Below, piece by piece: positions 26,628 to 36,260 of a stretch of DNA of 64,000 nt. A model generated the notes under the pieces. It had not been told where the DNA came from. It saw only the letters and a list, made by a program, of their open reading frames with translations, and made no database searches. The DNA is taken from contig NZ_DS022272.1 of NCBI RefSeq assembly GCF_000153705.1, forward strand, positions 2,864,798 to 2,928,797, read 5' to 3'. Both the position numbers and the translations under genes were made by a program. Origin of the DNA: Fulvimarina pelagi HTCC2506. Lineage in GTDB: Bacteria > Pseudomonadota > Alphaproteobacteria > Rhizobiales > Rhizobiaceae. Position 1 is the first letter of the stretch. Every line of letters starts with the position of its first letter.

Positions 26628-27422
26628 TTGACCCCCGACAAACCCGACATCCGCCATCGCTCTCAGACGGCGCCGGACGTCGCGCTGTTCGTCACCTGCC
26701 TCGTCGATCTCTTCCGGCCGAGCGTCGGATTTGCAGCGATAAAACTTCTGGAGTATGCCGGCTGCCAAGTGAGCGTGCCGGAAACCCAGACATGCTGCGG
26801 CCAGCCGGCCTACAATTCCGGTAATCGCGAGGATACGAAAGCCATCGCGAAGGGCGTGATCGAGGCGTTCGAGGGCTCCGAATACGTCGTCGCGCCCTCG
26901 GGCTCCTGCGGATCGATGATCAAGACGCATTATCCGCAGCTCTTCGCCGGAGATCCCAACTGGGGTCCGCGCGCGGAATCCCTTAGCGCGAAGACGTTCG
27001 AACTCGTCAGCTTCCTGACCGACGTCCTCGGCGTCGATGAGGTCGCCGCGAGCCATTCCGGTACCGTAACCTATCACGACGCCTGCGCCGGCCTTCGCGA
27101 ACTCGGGGTGCGCGAGCAGCCGCGCCAGCTATTGAAGAGCGTTTCGGGCCTCACCCTGAAGGAGCTGCCGGACGCCAATGTCTGCTGCGGCTTCGGCGGC
27201 ACCTTTTGTGTCAAATATCCCAACATCTCCAACGTCATGGTCACAAAGAAGGCGAACAGGATCGCCGAGACCGGGGCCGAAACGCTCCTCGCCGGCGACC
27301 TCGGCTGCCTCATGAACATGGACGGCAAGCTGAAGCGCACAGACGCGACGGTCGCTGTCCGCCACGTCGCCGAAGTCCTTGCCGGCATGACCGATGCGCC
27401 GCCGATCGGAGGCACGAAATGA
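26628..27422 (+). CDS. lutA: Lactate utilisation (Fe-S)-binding protein LutA
   Basis: 264 residues from a TTG start with AAGG 6 nt upstream. Two CCG-type cysteine domains are visible: [15 protein letters not shown] with SGSCGSMI, and [20 protein letters not shown] preceded by [12 protein letters not shown]. LutA, LutB and LutC together oxidise L-lactate to pyruvate in a non-flavin, iron-sulfur complex. First gene of a five-gene, tightly overlapping operon. Its stop overlaps the macro-domain gene start (ATGA). Confidence 0.92.
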   Translation: MTPDKPDIRHRSQTAPDVALFVTCLVDLFRPSVGFAAIKLLEYAGCQVSVPETQTCCGQPAYNSGNREDTKAIAKGVIEAFEGSEYVVAPSGSCGSMIKTHYPQLFAGDPNWGPRAESLSAKTFELVSFLTDVLGVDEVAASHSGTVTYHDACAGLRELGVREQPRQLLKSVSGLTLKELPDANVCCGFGGTFCVKYPNISNVMVTKKANRIAETGAETLLAGDLGCLMNMDGKLKRTDATVAVRHVAEVLAGMTDAPPIGGTK

Positions 27423-27958
27423 TCAGCCGGATCGAGCTGAACGACACGGTCATCGAGGTTCTGACCGGCGACATCACGGCGCTCGACGTCGAAGCGATCG
27501 TCAACGCCGCCAACGAAAGCCTTCTCGGCGGCGGCGGTGTCGACGGTGCGATCCACCGGGCGGCTGGTCCGCAGCTTCTGGAGGAATGCCGCACGATCGG
27601 CGGCTGTCCGACGGGCGAAGCACGGATCACCAGAGGCTACGATCTTGCCGCCCGCCATGTCATCCACACGGTCGGCCCGGTCTGGCGCGGCGGTGACGGC
27701 GGGGAGCACGATCTCCTCGCCAGCGCCTATCGGCAGAGCTTCGCCCTCGCCCACGAGCATGACCTTGCCTCCATCGCCTTCCCGGCAATCTCCACCGGGG
27801 TCTACGGCTTTCCGAAAGACCAGGCCGCCCGGATCGCCGCCCGGGAATGTCTCGCCGCTGCCGAACGCGCCACCCTGACCCACATCGTGCTATGCTGTTT
27901 TTCCGATGGCGACGCAGCAGTTTACGCCGAAGCGCTGAACGAGGGGGTCGATGGATGA
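27419..27958 (+). CDS. Macro-domain protein (ADP-ribose / O-acetyl-ADP-ribose hydrolase type)
   Basis: 179 residues from ATG 27419 with GGAGG 6 nt upstream, overlapping both neighbours by 4 nt. The whole chain is one macro domain: GDIT (17-20), [24 protein letters not shown] with N32 and D42 at the positions that coordinate ADP-ribose in YmdB-type hydrolases, [10 protein letters not shown], and the phosphate loop [11 protein letters not shown]. Predicted to remove ADP-ribosyl or acetyl groups from ADP-ribose. Its place inside lutABC is unusual; a link to lactate oxidation is only suggested by coupling. Confidence 0.9.
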   Translation: MISRIELNDTVIEVLTGDITALDVEAIVNAANESLLGGGGVDGAIHRAAGPQLLEECRTIGGCPTGEARITRGYDLAARHVIHTVGPVWRGGDGGEHDLLASAYRQSFALAHEHDLASIAFPAISTGVYGFPKDQAARIAARECLAAAERATLTHIVLCCFSDGDAAVYAEALNEGVDG

Positions 27959-28158
27959 GGCTCGAAGGTAAGACGAGCGCTCGATACAAGGCTCGCGATC
28001 CAAGCCTCGCCGCGTGCGGGTCGGAAATAGTTGAGGAAATCTATCGCGACGCCCTCTTCGAGGACTCGGTCGGAGCCTGCATGTCCATCGAGACTTTTCC
28101 CGAAAACTGCCCCTACAAGTCGGACCAGCTTCGCGATCACGACTTCAGGCCCGAGTAA
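27955..28158 (+). CDS. Unknown 67-residue protein coupled to macro-domain gene and lutB
   Basis: Starts in the macro-domain stop (ATGA) and ends 8 nt before the lutB ATG, so it is probably translated by coupling. The 67 residues are polar and charged, with three Cys (AACGSE, GACMSI, ENCPYK) and an acidic helix-like centre [15 protein letters not shown]. No signal peptide, membrane segment or recognisable domain. Codon use looks like its neighbours. I do not recognise the family; a small accessory or metal-binding factor for the Lut complex or the macro domain is speculation. Confidence 0.6.
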   Translation: MRLEGKTSARYKARDPSLAACGSEIVEEIYRDALFEDSVGACMSIETFPENCPYKSDQLRDHDFRPE

Positions 28159-28166
28159 GCCCACCG

Positions 28167-29618
28167 ATGCAGATCACCTCTCCGCAGTTTCGGCAGAACA
28201 CCATCACGGCACTGGCCGACAAGGATCTCCAGCGGGCGCTGGCGAATGTCGAAAAAGGGTTCATCGGCAAGCGGCAGAAGGCGGTCGACAAGCTGCCGGA
28301 ATTCGATGCGCTGCGGGATTCCTCGGTCGCGATCAAAGAGCACACGCTCAAACATCTCGATCTCTACATCGAGGCCTATGTCGCGAAGGTTGAGGCCTCG
28401 GGCGGCCACGTCCATTTCGCCGAGGATGCTGAACAGGCCCGGCAGATCTTCCTCGACATCGCGCGGAAACGGAACGCTGAGACTGTCACCAAAGGCAAGA
28501 CGATGATCTCCGAGGAGATCGGTCTCAACGGATTTCTCGAGGAGAACGGCATCACGCCGGTCGAGACCGATCTCGGCGAATATATCATCCAGCTACGCGG
28601 CGAGCATCCGAGCCACATCATCGCGCCGGCGATTCACATCAATCGCGATCAGGTGGAGGCCGATTTCCGGCGCTTCCATACCGATCTCGAAGTTGGCCGC
28701 GATCTCACCGCGCCGGAACTGCTTCTCGCCGAAGCCCGCGGCGTCCTCAGGAAGCGCTATGGCGAGGCCGATATCGGCGTCACCGGCGCGAACTTCCTCA
28801 TCGCCGAAACCGGCACCTCCGTCATCGTCACCAATGAAGGCAATGGCGATCTCACCCAGCTTCTCGGCAAGTGCCATGTGGTGCTCGCCTCGATCGAGAA
28901 GCTCGTGCCGACTCTCAACGACGCCTCTCAGATCCTGCGCGTTCTCGGCCGTTCGGCGACCGGGCAGGAGGCGAGCGTCTACACGACCTTCTCCACCGGG
29001 CCGAAGCGCACCGAGGATCCCGACGGGCCCGATGAATACCACGTCATCCTCCTCGACAACGGCCGCACCAACATGCTCGGCACCGAGTTCGAGGACATGC
29101 TGCGCTGCATCCGCTGCGGCGCCTGCATGAACCACTGCCCGGTCTATCACGCGGTCGGCGGCCATGCTTACGGCTGGGTCTATCCGGGTCCGATGGGCGC
29201 GGTGCTGACGCCGGCGCTGATCGGCGTCGAGGACGGCAAGCTTCTCCCCAACGCCTCCACCTTCTGCGGGCGCTGCGAGGAGGTGTGCCCCATGCATATT
29301 CCGCTACCGAAGATGATGCGGCACTGGCGTGAGCAGGAATACGAAAAGCATCTGCAGCCGAAGCCCGCCCGCACGGGCCTCGGCCTCTGGGCCTTCTTCG
29401 CGCGCCGGCCAAAGCTCTATCGCGCGGCGGTCTCCTTCGTCGTGCCCGCCCTGAAGCTGCTGGGCGGGCGCAAGCGGCGCTTCGCCGCCCTGCCGCTCGC
29501 CGGGGGATGGACGCAGTATCGCGATTTCCCCGCTCCTGAGGGCCGCACCTTCATGCAGGCCTACAAACAGGCGAAGGGTCGACCCGAACAGCCTGCGAGA
29601 ACGGAGACGAAGCATTGA
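28167..29618 (+). CDS. lutB: Lactate utilisation iron-sulfur protein LutB (LldF)
   Basis: 483 residues. The N-terminal LUD domain (GANFLIAETGTSVIVTNEGNG) is followed by ferredoxin-type motifs C314-x2-C317-x2-C320-x3-C324-P and C367-x2-C370 with C374-P. The C-terminal DUF3390-like tail ends GWTQYRDFPAPEGRTF. It forms the electron-carrying core of the LutABC complex. The last codons overlap the lutC start (TTGA). The ribosome site is weak, consistent with coupling to the small ORF upstream. Confidence 0.93.
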   Translation: MQITSPQFRQNTITALADKDLQRALANVEKGFIGKRQKAVDKLPEFDALRDSSVAIKEHTLKHLDLYIEAYVAKVEASGGHVHFAEDAEQARQIFLDIARKRNAETVTKGKTMISEEIGLNGFLEENGITPVETDLGEYIIQLRGEHPSHIIAPAIHINRDQVEADFRRFHTDLEVGRDLTAPELLLAEARGVLRKRYGEADIGVTGANFLIAETGTSVIVTNEGNGDLTQLLGKCHVVLASIEKLVPTLNDASQILRVLGRSATGQEASVYTTFSTGPKRTEDPDGPDEYHVILLDNGRTNMLGTEFEDMLRCIRCGACMNHCPVYHAVGGHAYGWVYPGPMGAVLTPALIGVEDGKLLPNASTFCGRCEEVCPMHIPLPKMMRHWREQEYEKHLQPKPARTGLGLWAFFARRPKLYRAAVSFVVPALKLLGGRKRRFAALPLAGGWTQYRDFPAPEGRTFMQAYKQAKGRPEQPARTETKH

Positions 29619-30286
29619 GCCTCTCCGCAAAGGACGCCATCCTCGAACGCATTTGCCGCGCCAACGGCGCGAGCGCCGGTGATGCGGCGCGCCGAAAAAT
29701 CGTGGAGGAGCGCCTCGCCGGCCCGCCGCGCGGCATCATTCCCGAGCGCGGCCAACTCCCGCCCGCCGAACGCGTCGACCTCTTCGTGAAAATGGCGGAG
29801 GCCGCCGACGCCACCGTGAAACGCCTCGCCAGCATAGAGGCCCTGCCGGAGGAAGTCGCCCGCTATCTGCGAGACCGCAACCTGCCGGCGACGATCTGCA
29901 TGGGATCGGACCCCCGTTTCGCCAGCCTCGACTTCTCGGCGACCTCCGTCGAGGTCACAATGGGCCCAAGCGCCGGCGAGGATCTCAACTCACTCTCCCA
30001 CGCCGAAGCCGGCATCGCCGAAACCGGAACCCTCGTCCTCTCCTCCGGCCCCGCCAATCCAACGAGCCTGAATTTCCTGCCTGAAAACCACATCGTCGTC
30101 ATCTCCCCCGCCAGCATCGAGGGCGCCATGGAGGACGCGTTCGGTGCCCTTCGCGACAGATGGGGCGATCCGATCCCGCGCACGATCAACACCATCACCG
30201 GTCCGTCCCGCTCGGCCGATATCGAACAGACCCTCCTTCTCGGAGCCCATGGGCCGAAAGCGCTCCATATCGTGATCGTCGAATGA
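29615..30286 (+). CDS. lutC: Lactate utilisation protein LutC (LUD domain, YkgG-like)
   Basis: 223 residues from a TTG overlapping the lutB stop. A LUD domain occupies most of the chain: SLSHAEAGIAETGTLVLSSG, NFLPENHIVVI and the C-terminal TGPSRSADIEQTLLLGAHGPK, which is diagnostic of the family. Third component of the L-lactate oxidation complex. Last gene of lutA-macro-orf67-lutB-lutC; 95 bp separate it from the next gene. Confidence 0.92.
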   Translation: MSLSAKDAILERICRANGASAGDAARRKIVEERLAGPPRGIIPERGQLPPAERVDLFVKMAEAADATVKRLASIEALPEEVARYLRDRNLPATICMGSDPRFASLDFSATSVEVTMGPSAGEDLNSLSHAEAGIAETGTLVLSSGPANPTSLNFLPENHIVVISPASIEGAMEDAFGALRDRWGDPIPRTINTITGPSRSADIEQTLLLGAHGPKALHIVIVE

Positions 30287-30381
30287 TAGTCCTGGCCCAT
30301 CGGGCTTCGGCGTTCGACCTGTCGCTTCATTCGCACTGAGCCATCTCTTTTTCGTGACCGACGAAATCGAGGAGAGAAGAC

Positions 30382-31635
30382 ATGGCGTATTCGGATGGTC
30401 CGATCGGGCGCGCCGCCTTGCGCGGCACGGCTCTGCTTGTGATCTTCGCCCTGTCTTCGGCCCCGTCTTCCGCGCAGGAGGCGACGGCCGCGTCAGACGG
30501 CGAGATCGGTACCGTGCGCGAGATCTACGACGGCCGGCTCCTGCCTGATATCCAGGTCCGAACCTTCCGGAACATCGACAAGCTCTTTCCGACGCGAACG
30601 GTGGAAGCTTCGGACACTCCACGCCCACTCCCTGAGGGCGAACCGGCCGATCTCACCCAGCTCGAATTCACCGTCGAGGACGAAACCTACGATCTCTTCG
30701 AAGCGATCAGCCTCAACCGCATCTCGGGCCTGCTTGTCCTGAAAGATGGTGAGATCGTCTTCGAGGACTACGAGCTCGGCAACGATCGCGACACCCGCTG
30801 GATGTCGATGTCGATCGTCAAGTCGATCACGTCGACACTGATCGCGGCTGCCATCGAGGACGGCTCGATCGCCAGCATCGACGACACGCTTCCGACCTAT
30901 GTGCCCGAGCTTGAAGGATCGGCATACGGCCCAGTCACGGTCAGCCAGCTTCTCACCATGTCCTCGGGCGTTCAGTGGAACGAGACCTATACGGACCCGT
31001 CCTCGGACCGTCGCCAGATGCTCGATCTCCAGATCGAGCAGGAGCCGGGCGCGGTGCTCGATTTCATGGCCTCGCTGCCACGGATCGCCGAAGCTGGCAG
31101 CGTCTGGAATTACTCGACTGGCGAGACCTCTGTCGCCGCCGCACTTGTCGAGGGCGCGACCGGCAAGCACCTTGCCGACTATCTCTCCGAAAAGATCTGG
31201 AAACCCTACGGCATGGAAACCGACGCCACTTGGTGGCTCGCCTCGCCGGACGGCATCGAGATCGGCGGTAGCGGGCTCTCAGCCACCTTGCGGGACTATG
31301 CCCGCTTCGGCCAGTTCGTCCTCGAGGGCGGCGTGATCGACGGCGAGCGCGTGGTGCCGGAAGGCTGGTTTCCGGCCGCCGGCCAGCCGCGCGAGATCGG
31401 CGGCGAGATGACCGATTACGGCCAGATGTGGTGGCCGGTCGCCAAGGGCGAAGCCTTCCGGAACGACGACGCCTTCGCCGCCATCGGCATCTTCGGCCAG
31501 CACGTCTACATCAACCCGGCCCGGAACGTCGTCATCGCCATGTGGTCCGCGCAGCCGAAGCCACTCTATTCCAAACCGGTAAGCGAATACAGCTTCCTCG
31601 AAGCCGTGACGGAGTTCGTCGCGCCGAGCAGATAA
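30382..31635 (+). CDS. Exported serine hydrolase, class C beta-lactamase / NylB fold
   Basis: 417 residues with GAGGAGAG before the ATG. An N-terminal hydrophobic segment (ALRGTALLVIFALSSAPSSAQ, about 12-32) indicates export. The SxxK motif is S144-I-V-K147 (MSMSIVKSITS), the second motif tyrosine is Y244 in NYSTGE, and FGQHVYINPARNVVIAMWS near the end stands for the third motif. This resembles 6-aminohexanoate-dimer-hydrolase-like esterases more than true beta-lactamases. Substrate unknown. Stands alone between the lut operon and a small secreted protein gene. Confidence 0.85.
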   Translation: MAYSDGPIGRAALRGTALLVIFALSSAPSSAQEATAASDGEIGTVREIYDGRLLPDIQVRTFRNIDKLFPTRTVEASDTPRPLPEGEPADLTQLEFTVEDETYDLFEAISLNRISGLLVLKDGEIVFEDYELGNDRDTRWMSMSIVKSITSTLIAAAIEDGSIASIDDTLPTYVPELEGSAYGPVTVSQLLTMSSGVQWNETYTDPSSDRRQMLDLQIEQEPGAVLDFMASLPRIAEAGSVWNYSTGETSVAAALVEGATGKHLADYLSEKIWKPYGMETDATWWLASPDGIEIGGSGLSATLRDYARFGQFVLEGGVIDGERVVPEGWFPAAGQPREIGGEMTDYGQMWWPVAKGEAFRNDDAFAAIGIFGQHVYINPARNVVIAMWSAQPKPLYSKPVSEYSFLEAVTEFVAPSR

Positions 31636-31800
31636 CGTCGGATTAAGCGCGCGTCACCGATCGCCCGAGCGCGACAGTTCGTGCTGGATTCCTGATAGGC
31701 CGCCTCCACTGACGGCGGCAAAACCTCTTGTGGGAACTCGCGAAATAAGACAACGTGACGCTGCGTCATACTCACGATGCTGGTCACGGGAGGCACATGA

Positions 31801-32151
31801 ATGTCTATGTTTCGCCGATCTGCAGTCGCCGCCACCGTCACATTCAGCCTTTTGGCGTCTACGGCCGTGCCAGCGCTCGCCGACAGTTCATGCCGGCAGT
31901 TCGGACAACTGCGATCGCAAAATTCGCAGGTGTCGGTCACTGTGACTTTCTTCAACGGCAGCGGCGAGTTCCGTCATGTCGACTGGCTCGACTTCAACGG
32001 GCAACCGGTGAACTATGCCGGCCTCAACCCCGGCCAGCAGACGACAATCCAGACCTATCTCTCCCATCCCTGAATGTTCACGGACGGTCCGGGCAACTGC
32101 AAGCAGATCATCATGCCCTCGGCGAACGGCCAGGTCGTCTCGATCCGGTAA
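31801..32151 (+). pseudogene. Secreted VHL-beta-domain-like protein interrupted by an in-frame TGA
   Basis: Start ATG 31801 has GGGAGG 7 nt upstream. Residues 1-27 form a Sec signal peptide ending VPALA. The mature part reads like a VHL beta domain: VSVTVTFFNGSGEFRHVDWLDFNG, GLNPGQQTTIQTYLSHP. It then meets TGA at 32071-32073 and continues in frame as MFTDGPGNCKQIIMP to TAA at 32149. Family members carry HPW before this last segment, so TGA replaces a TGG Trp codon. The open part is 90 residues; with the codon restored it would be 116. The rest is undamaged, implying a recent mutation, a sequencing error or read-through. Confidence 0.75.
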
Positions 32152-32175
32152 GGTGCCGGCCGGTCGGTCGAAGTC

Positions 32176-33309
32176 TCAAAGCCCCTCGGCGAATTCCTCG
32201 ATGAGGGCGGAAACGACACCGTGGATCGCTTCGGCATCGTTCGCGCCCTCGCCTTTCAGCATCTCGAACAGCTTCGTCTGCCGGTCAGCGCTCGTACCCT
32301 CCGCCGCGATTGTTCGAATGCGCTGCACCTCGGCGACGCAGCCTAGTTCCTCGGCGTGGGGCCCCACCAGCGCGATGATTTCCTCGACGAGATCGGCGAA
32401 GGGCACCACTTCGCCGATGCCGAAGTCGATCAGCCCATTCGACATGCCGTAGCGCTGTGCGCGCCATCGGTTCTCCTGAACGAGAAACCGATCGTAGCGG
32501 CGCCAGGCCATATTCGAAGTGCGAAGCGTATAGAGCAGGCTGAAGAGCGACTGGGTGAGCGCGGCGACAGCGAGCGTATCTTCCATCCTCGGCATCACGT
32601 CGCAGATACGCGATTCCAGCGTCGGGAAGTTCGCCGACGGCCTGACGTCCCACCAGATCTTCGAGCAGTCTTCAATCAGCCCCGTGTTGATGATGATCTG
32701 CGCCGAACGCTGGTAGTCCGCCCAACTGTTGAAGCTCGGCGGCAGTCCCGTGCGCGGCAGGTTGTCGAACACCGTAAGGCGATAGGATTTCAGCCCGGTC
32801 TCCTGCCCCTGCCAGAACGGCGAGGACGTCGACAGCGCCAGGAGGTGCGGCAGGAAATAGGAAAACTGGCTGAGGAGATCGATCCTCAGATCGTCATCTT
32901 CGATCCCCACATGCACATGTGTGCCGCAAATCAGCATGCGGCGGGCGACAGCGGCGAGATCCTCTTCCAGCCCGCGATAGCGTTCCTTGTCGGTCAGGCG
33001 CTGATTGTCCCATTTGGCAAAGGGATGTGTCGAGACCGCAAGTGGCGCAAGGCCGTAGCGCCCAGCGATCCTCTTGACGGTGCGCCTCAGGCGGCCGAGA
33101 TCCTTCCGCGCTTCCGAAATGCTTTTGCAGACGCGGGTGCCGATCTCCAGCTGGCATTTCAGGAATTCCTGGGTGACCTGCTCACCGAGCTCCTTCTCGC
33201 ACTCGGAAAAGACCGCATCGGGCACGGAAGCGAGGTCGAGTGTGTCGCAATCGACGAGAAGATACTCTTCCTCGATGCCAAGCGAAAAGCTCGGCGGGTT
33301 CTCCCGCAT
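32176..33309 (-). CDS. Carboxylate-amine ligase, glutamate-cysteine ligase GCS2 family (YbdK-like)
   Basis: 377 residues from ATG 33309 (GGAGGG 9 nt upstream); an ATG ten codons earlier is possible. [12 protein letters not shown] at the N-terminus supplies the Mg-ATP-binding glutamates. [14 protein letters not shown] and [23 protein letters not shown] are the other conserved blocks of the YbdK family. E. coli YbdK has weak gamma-glutamyl-cysteine ligase activity; the natural substrate is unknown. Monocistronic, convergent with the interrupted secreted-protein gene 24 bp away. Confidence 0.88.
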   Translation of the reverse strand: MRENPPSFSLGIEEEYLLVDCDTLDLASVPDAVFSECEKELGEQVTQEFLKCQLEIGTRVCKSISEARKDLGRLRRTVKRIAGRYGLAPLAVSTHPFAKWDNQRLTDKERYRGLEEDLAAVARRMLICGTHVHVGIEDDDLRIDLLSQFSYFLPHLLALSTSSPFWQGQETGLKSYRLTVFDNLPRTGLPPSFNSWADYQRSAQIIINTGLIEDCSKIWWDVRPSANFPTLESRICDVMPRMEDTLAVAALTQSLFSLLYTLRTSNMAWRRYDRFLVQENRWRAQRYGMSNGLIDFGIGEVVPFADLVEEIIALVGPHAEELGCVAEVQRIRTIAAEGTSADRQTKLFEMLKGEGANDAEAIHGVVSALIEEFAEGL

Positions 33310-33488
33310 GGCCTCGCACCCTCCCCGCCGTCCTGACATCCGACGACCCGACCGAACGATGGACAGCCTCCGAAGGCGTTTAGTCCTGCCGCATGGGCTC
33401 GTGTCCGCCAGTCTTGCGTGTTCGCCGGCGCGAAGGCAAGACCATCGTTTATTCAGACGTTTGCGTTCGTTGTCCCGTACGGAAAGCC

Positions 33489-34343
33489 TTACCGGCCTCG
33501 CGCCTCTATCGCTGCGACCTGACGGCGGACCTGGGGCTGAAAAATTCGCAGCGCGAAGGCAAAAATGAAGACCAATGTGAGAACGAGAACGATCGTGGGA
33601 GCCGGGGCGCTGTCGAGAAAGAAACTCAGATAAACGCCCACGATCATCGAAACGAGGCAGATCGTGACAGCGACGAAGAGCATCTTGCCGAAACTTCGCA
33701 CGAGGAGAAAGGCGATCGCTCCAGGCGCAATGATCAGCCCGACGGCAAGAATGAGTCCCGTAGCCGAGAGCGTCGCGACGATCGTCAGCGAGAGCAGCGT
33801 CAACAACCCGTAATGAAGCCAGTAGACGGGAAGCCCGCTCGCCTTTGCCTGCGCCGGATCAAAGGCATGCAGCAGAAAATCCTTCCACTTGAGAGCGAGG
33901 ACGCCGGAGACGGCGAGAGAAATCAGGCCGGCGGTCCACAGATCCTCGCCGCCGACGCCAAGCATGTTGCCAAACAGCACGTGGTCGAGATGCTCGTTCG
34001 TATGGATCGACGTGTAGAGGATGATCCCGACCCCGAACATGCCGGAAAAGACGACACCCATGACCGTATCCTGCTTCACGCGGCTGTTGGCGCTGAGATA
34101 TCCCGTCAGAAGGGCGCAGGTCATTCCGGCGCCGAAGGCACCGAGGATCAACGGCAAGCCGGTAATCCAAGCGAGCACGACACCGGGCAGGATCGCATGT
34201 GAGATCGCATCGCCCATCAACGCCCATCCCTTCAGGACCAGAAAGCAAGACAGAAGCGCCGTTGGAACCGCGACGATTGCAGCGATGAGAAAGGCGTTCT
34301 GCATAAAGGGAAACTGGAAGGGCAAAAGCGCTGTCTCGATCAC
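33489..34343 (-). CDS. sitD: Manganese/iron ABC transporter permease, SitD type
   Basis: 284 residues, ABC-3 family integral membrane protein with about eight helices (first at 10-35). [24 protein letters not shown] is the conserved family segment. It starts inside the sitC stop (ATGA overlap) and is the last gene of sitABCD. With SitC it forms the channel for Mn2+ and/or Fe2+ import. No truncation seen. Confidence 0.9.
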   Translation of the reverse strand: MIETALLPFQFPFMQNAFLIAAIVAVPTALLSCFLVLKGWALMGDAISHAILPGVVLAWITGLPLILGAFGAGMTCALLTGYLSANSRVKQDTVMGVVFSGMFGVGIILYTSIHTNEHLDHVLFGNMLGVGGEDLWTAGLISLAVSGVLALKWKDFLLHAFDPAQAKASGLPVYWLHYGLLTLLSLTIVATLSATGLILAVGLIIAPGAIAFLLVRSFGKMLFVAVTICLVSMIVGVYLSFFLDSAPAPTIVLVLTLVFIFAFALRIFQPQVRRQVAAIEARGR

Positions 34344-35233
34344 TGCAGCGCCTCCGTGCAGCCCTCTTCTAGCGCGCTCGGTTCATCCCGAAGGACGGTG
34401 GCTGCTTTCCTGCGCGCGGCAAGAAGGCCGTGTTTCGGGGCGAAGACGAAGGCGAGAAGGAAGATGAGTGTCTGGAGCGTGACGATGACACCGCCGGTTG
34501 CTCCATCAAGGAAATAGCTGACATAGGCGCCGACCGCGCTCGTCAGAGCGCCAATTATCACCGACAGGACGATCAGCTTCGGAAAGCGGTCGGCCAAGAG
34601 GTAGGCGGTGGCCCCGGGCGTGACCACCATGGCGATCACGAGAAAGGCGCCGACGGTCATCATGGCTGCGACCACTGAAGCCGAGAGGAGAACGAAGAAG
34701 AGCGCCTTGAGGCGTTCGGGCCTCAAGCCGACGGACCGGGCATGGTTCTCGTCGAAGAAGACGACCATCAGGTCTTTCCATTTCAGAAGGAGTACGCCGA
34801 GCGAAATCGTGCCGATCAAAGCGAGCTGAAACGTGTCCTCAGGGGTGATTGCGAGGATGTTACCCATGGTGATCGTCTGTATGGATACGGACATCGGATT
34901 GATCGAAACGAGGAACAATCCGAGGCCGAAGAAGGCGGTGAAGATGAGCCCGATGATCACGTCGATCTTGAGACCCGATCGTTCGGACAGGAACAGCATG
35001 GAGCCGGCCGCCAGCCCGCCCGCAATGAAGGCCCCCAAGGCGAAGGGAAGGCCGAGAATATAAGCGCCCGCCACGCCAGGGACGACCGAATGAGACAGGG
35101 CGTCCCCAATGAGGCTCCAGCCCTTCAGCATGAGATAGGCCGACAGAAAGGCGCAGACCCCGCCGACAAGAGCCGAAACCCAGATGGCGTTGGTCATATA
35201 GCCGTAGGAAAAAGGCTCCAGAAGAACGCTCAT
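34340..35233 (-). CDS. sitC: Manganese/iron ABC transporter permease, SitC type
   Basis: 297 residues, ABC-3 family. [27 protein letters not shown] matches the same conserved segment as in SitD, and MNADQ-type receptor genes lie in the same operon. About eight membrane helices. The start overlaps the sitB stop by 4 nt and the stop overlaps the sitD start, so all three genes are coupled. Confidence 0.9.
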   Translation of the reverse strand: MSVLLEPFSYGYMTNAIWVSALVGGVCAFLSAYLMLKGWSLIGDALSHSVVPGVAGAYILGLPFALGAFIAGGLAAGSMLFLSERSGLKIDVIIGLIFTAFFGLGLFLVSINPMSVSIQTITMGNILAITPEDTFQLALIGTISLGVLLLKWKDLMVVFFDENHARSVGLRPERLKALFFVLLSASVVAAMMTVGAFLVIAMVVTPGATAYLLADRFPKLIVLSVIIGALTSAVGAYVSYFLDGATGGVIVTLQTLIFLLAFVFAPKHGLLAARRKAATVLRDEPSALEEGCTEALQ

Positions 35234-36153
35234 CGCTCACGCTCGTTGCCGCTCTGCGTCAGCGTCTGCGTCCGGTCGCCGTAGTGGACGAGAGGCCGTT
35301 CGTCGTCGGTGAAGATCGTCACCTCCCTGCTGTCGTCCTTGTGGTCGTCATGCAGCGTCTTTCCGCCGAGGGTGAAGTGGCGCAGGACTCCGCCGAACGC
35401 CCGTTCCAGATTGCCGCGCGTGAAGGTCGTCTCGGTCGGGCCGTAGGCAAGCACCGTACCCTTGACGAGAATGGTCCGGTCACAAAATTCCGGGACCGAA
35501 CCGAGGTTGTGAGTCGATACCAGCATCACCCGCCCCTCGTCCTTCAATTCGCGAAGAAGGGCAACGATCTGGTCTTCGGTCTTGACGTCGACCCCGGTGA
35601 ACGGCTCGTCGAGCAGGATCACCTGACCATTCTGGGCAAGGGCGCGGGCGAGGAAGACGCGCTTTCGTTGTCCGCCCGACAGTTCGCCGATCTGCCGCTC
35701 CCGGTATTCCCGCATGTTGACCCGTCCGAGCGCCGTGTCCACGGCGATGCGATCGGCCTCCGAAGGGCGACGCAGAAAGCCCATATGGCCATATCGCCCC
35801 ATCATGACCACGTCCTCGACGAGGACCGGAAAGGCCCAGTCCACCTCTTCGGCCTGTGGTACGTAGGCGACCAGATTGCTTCTCAGTGCTTCTTTCACCC
35901 CACGGCCAAGCAGGCGGATCTCACCTTGAGCGACCGGCACGAAGCCCATAATCGCCTTGAAGAGAGTCGACTTTCCGGCACCGTTGACCCCGACGAGGGC
36001 GGTGATGGTGCCTTTCGGGATCGCAAAGCTCGTATTGCGCAGCGCCGTATGGCCGTTGCGATAGGTCACGGTCACATTCCGCGCTTCCAGACCGCTTCCT
36101 GTCTCAGCAGCATCGTGAGGCGCGTTCGGCAATCGCGTCGCATTCTTCAGCAA
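35230..36153 (-). CDS. sitB: Manganese/iron ABC transporter ATP-binding protein, SitB type
   Basis: 307 residues from a TTG start. Walker [10 protein letters not shown] at 55-63, signature [17 protein letters not shown], Walker [13 protein letters not shown] and the switch His in [10 protein letters not shown]. The C-terminal tail after about residue 250 ([22 protein letters not shown]) is His/Asp-rich, as in other rhizobial SitB proteins, and might bind metal. It energises SitCD. 107 bp separate it from sitA. Confidence 0.9.
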   Translation of the reverse strand: MLKNATRLPNAPHDAAETGSGLEARNVTVTYRNGHTALRNTSFAIPKGTITALVGVNGAGKSTLFKAIMGFVPVAQGEIRLLGRGVKEALRSNLVAYVPQAEEVDWAFPVLVEDVVMMGRYGHMGFLRRPSEADRIAVDTALGRVNMREYRERQIGELSGGQRKRVFLARALAQNGQVILLDEPFTGVDVKTEDQIVALLRELKDEGRVMLVSTHNLGSVPEFCDRTILVKGTVLAYGPTETTFTRGNLERAFGGVLRHFTLGGKTLHDDHKDDSREVTIFTDDERPLVHYGDRTQTLTQSGNERER

Positions 36154-36260
36154 GTTCGGCTCCGTTCGAGGGCGCCATGGAACCGGCGCTATCCTCAGTG
36201 TCTAACAAGTGCTCCGAGCGTGATTCGATCCGTCGAAGCGCCAATGTGCGTATGCGTGTC

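Noticed and set aside
33340-33488. Start of a plus-strand frame with two Cys (VCVRCPVRK) between ybdK-like and sitD genes
   Set aside because: Continues as a shadow of sitD; no ribosome site and too short a unique part to support a gene.
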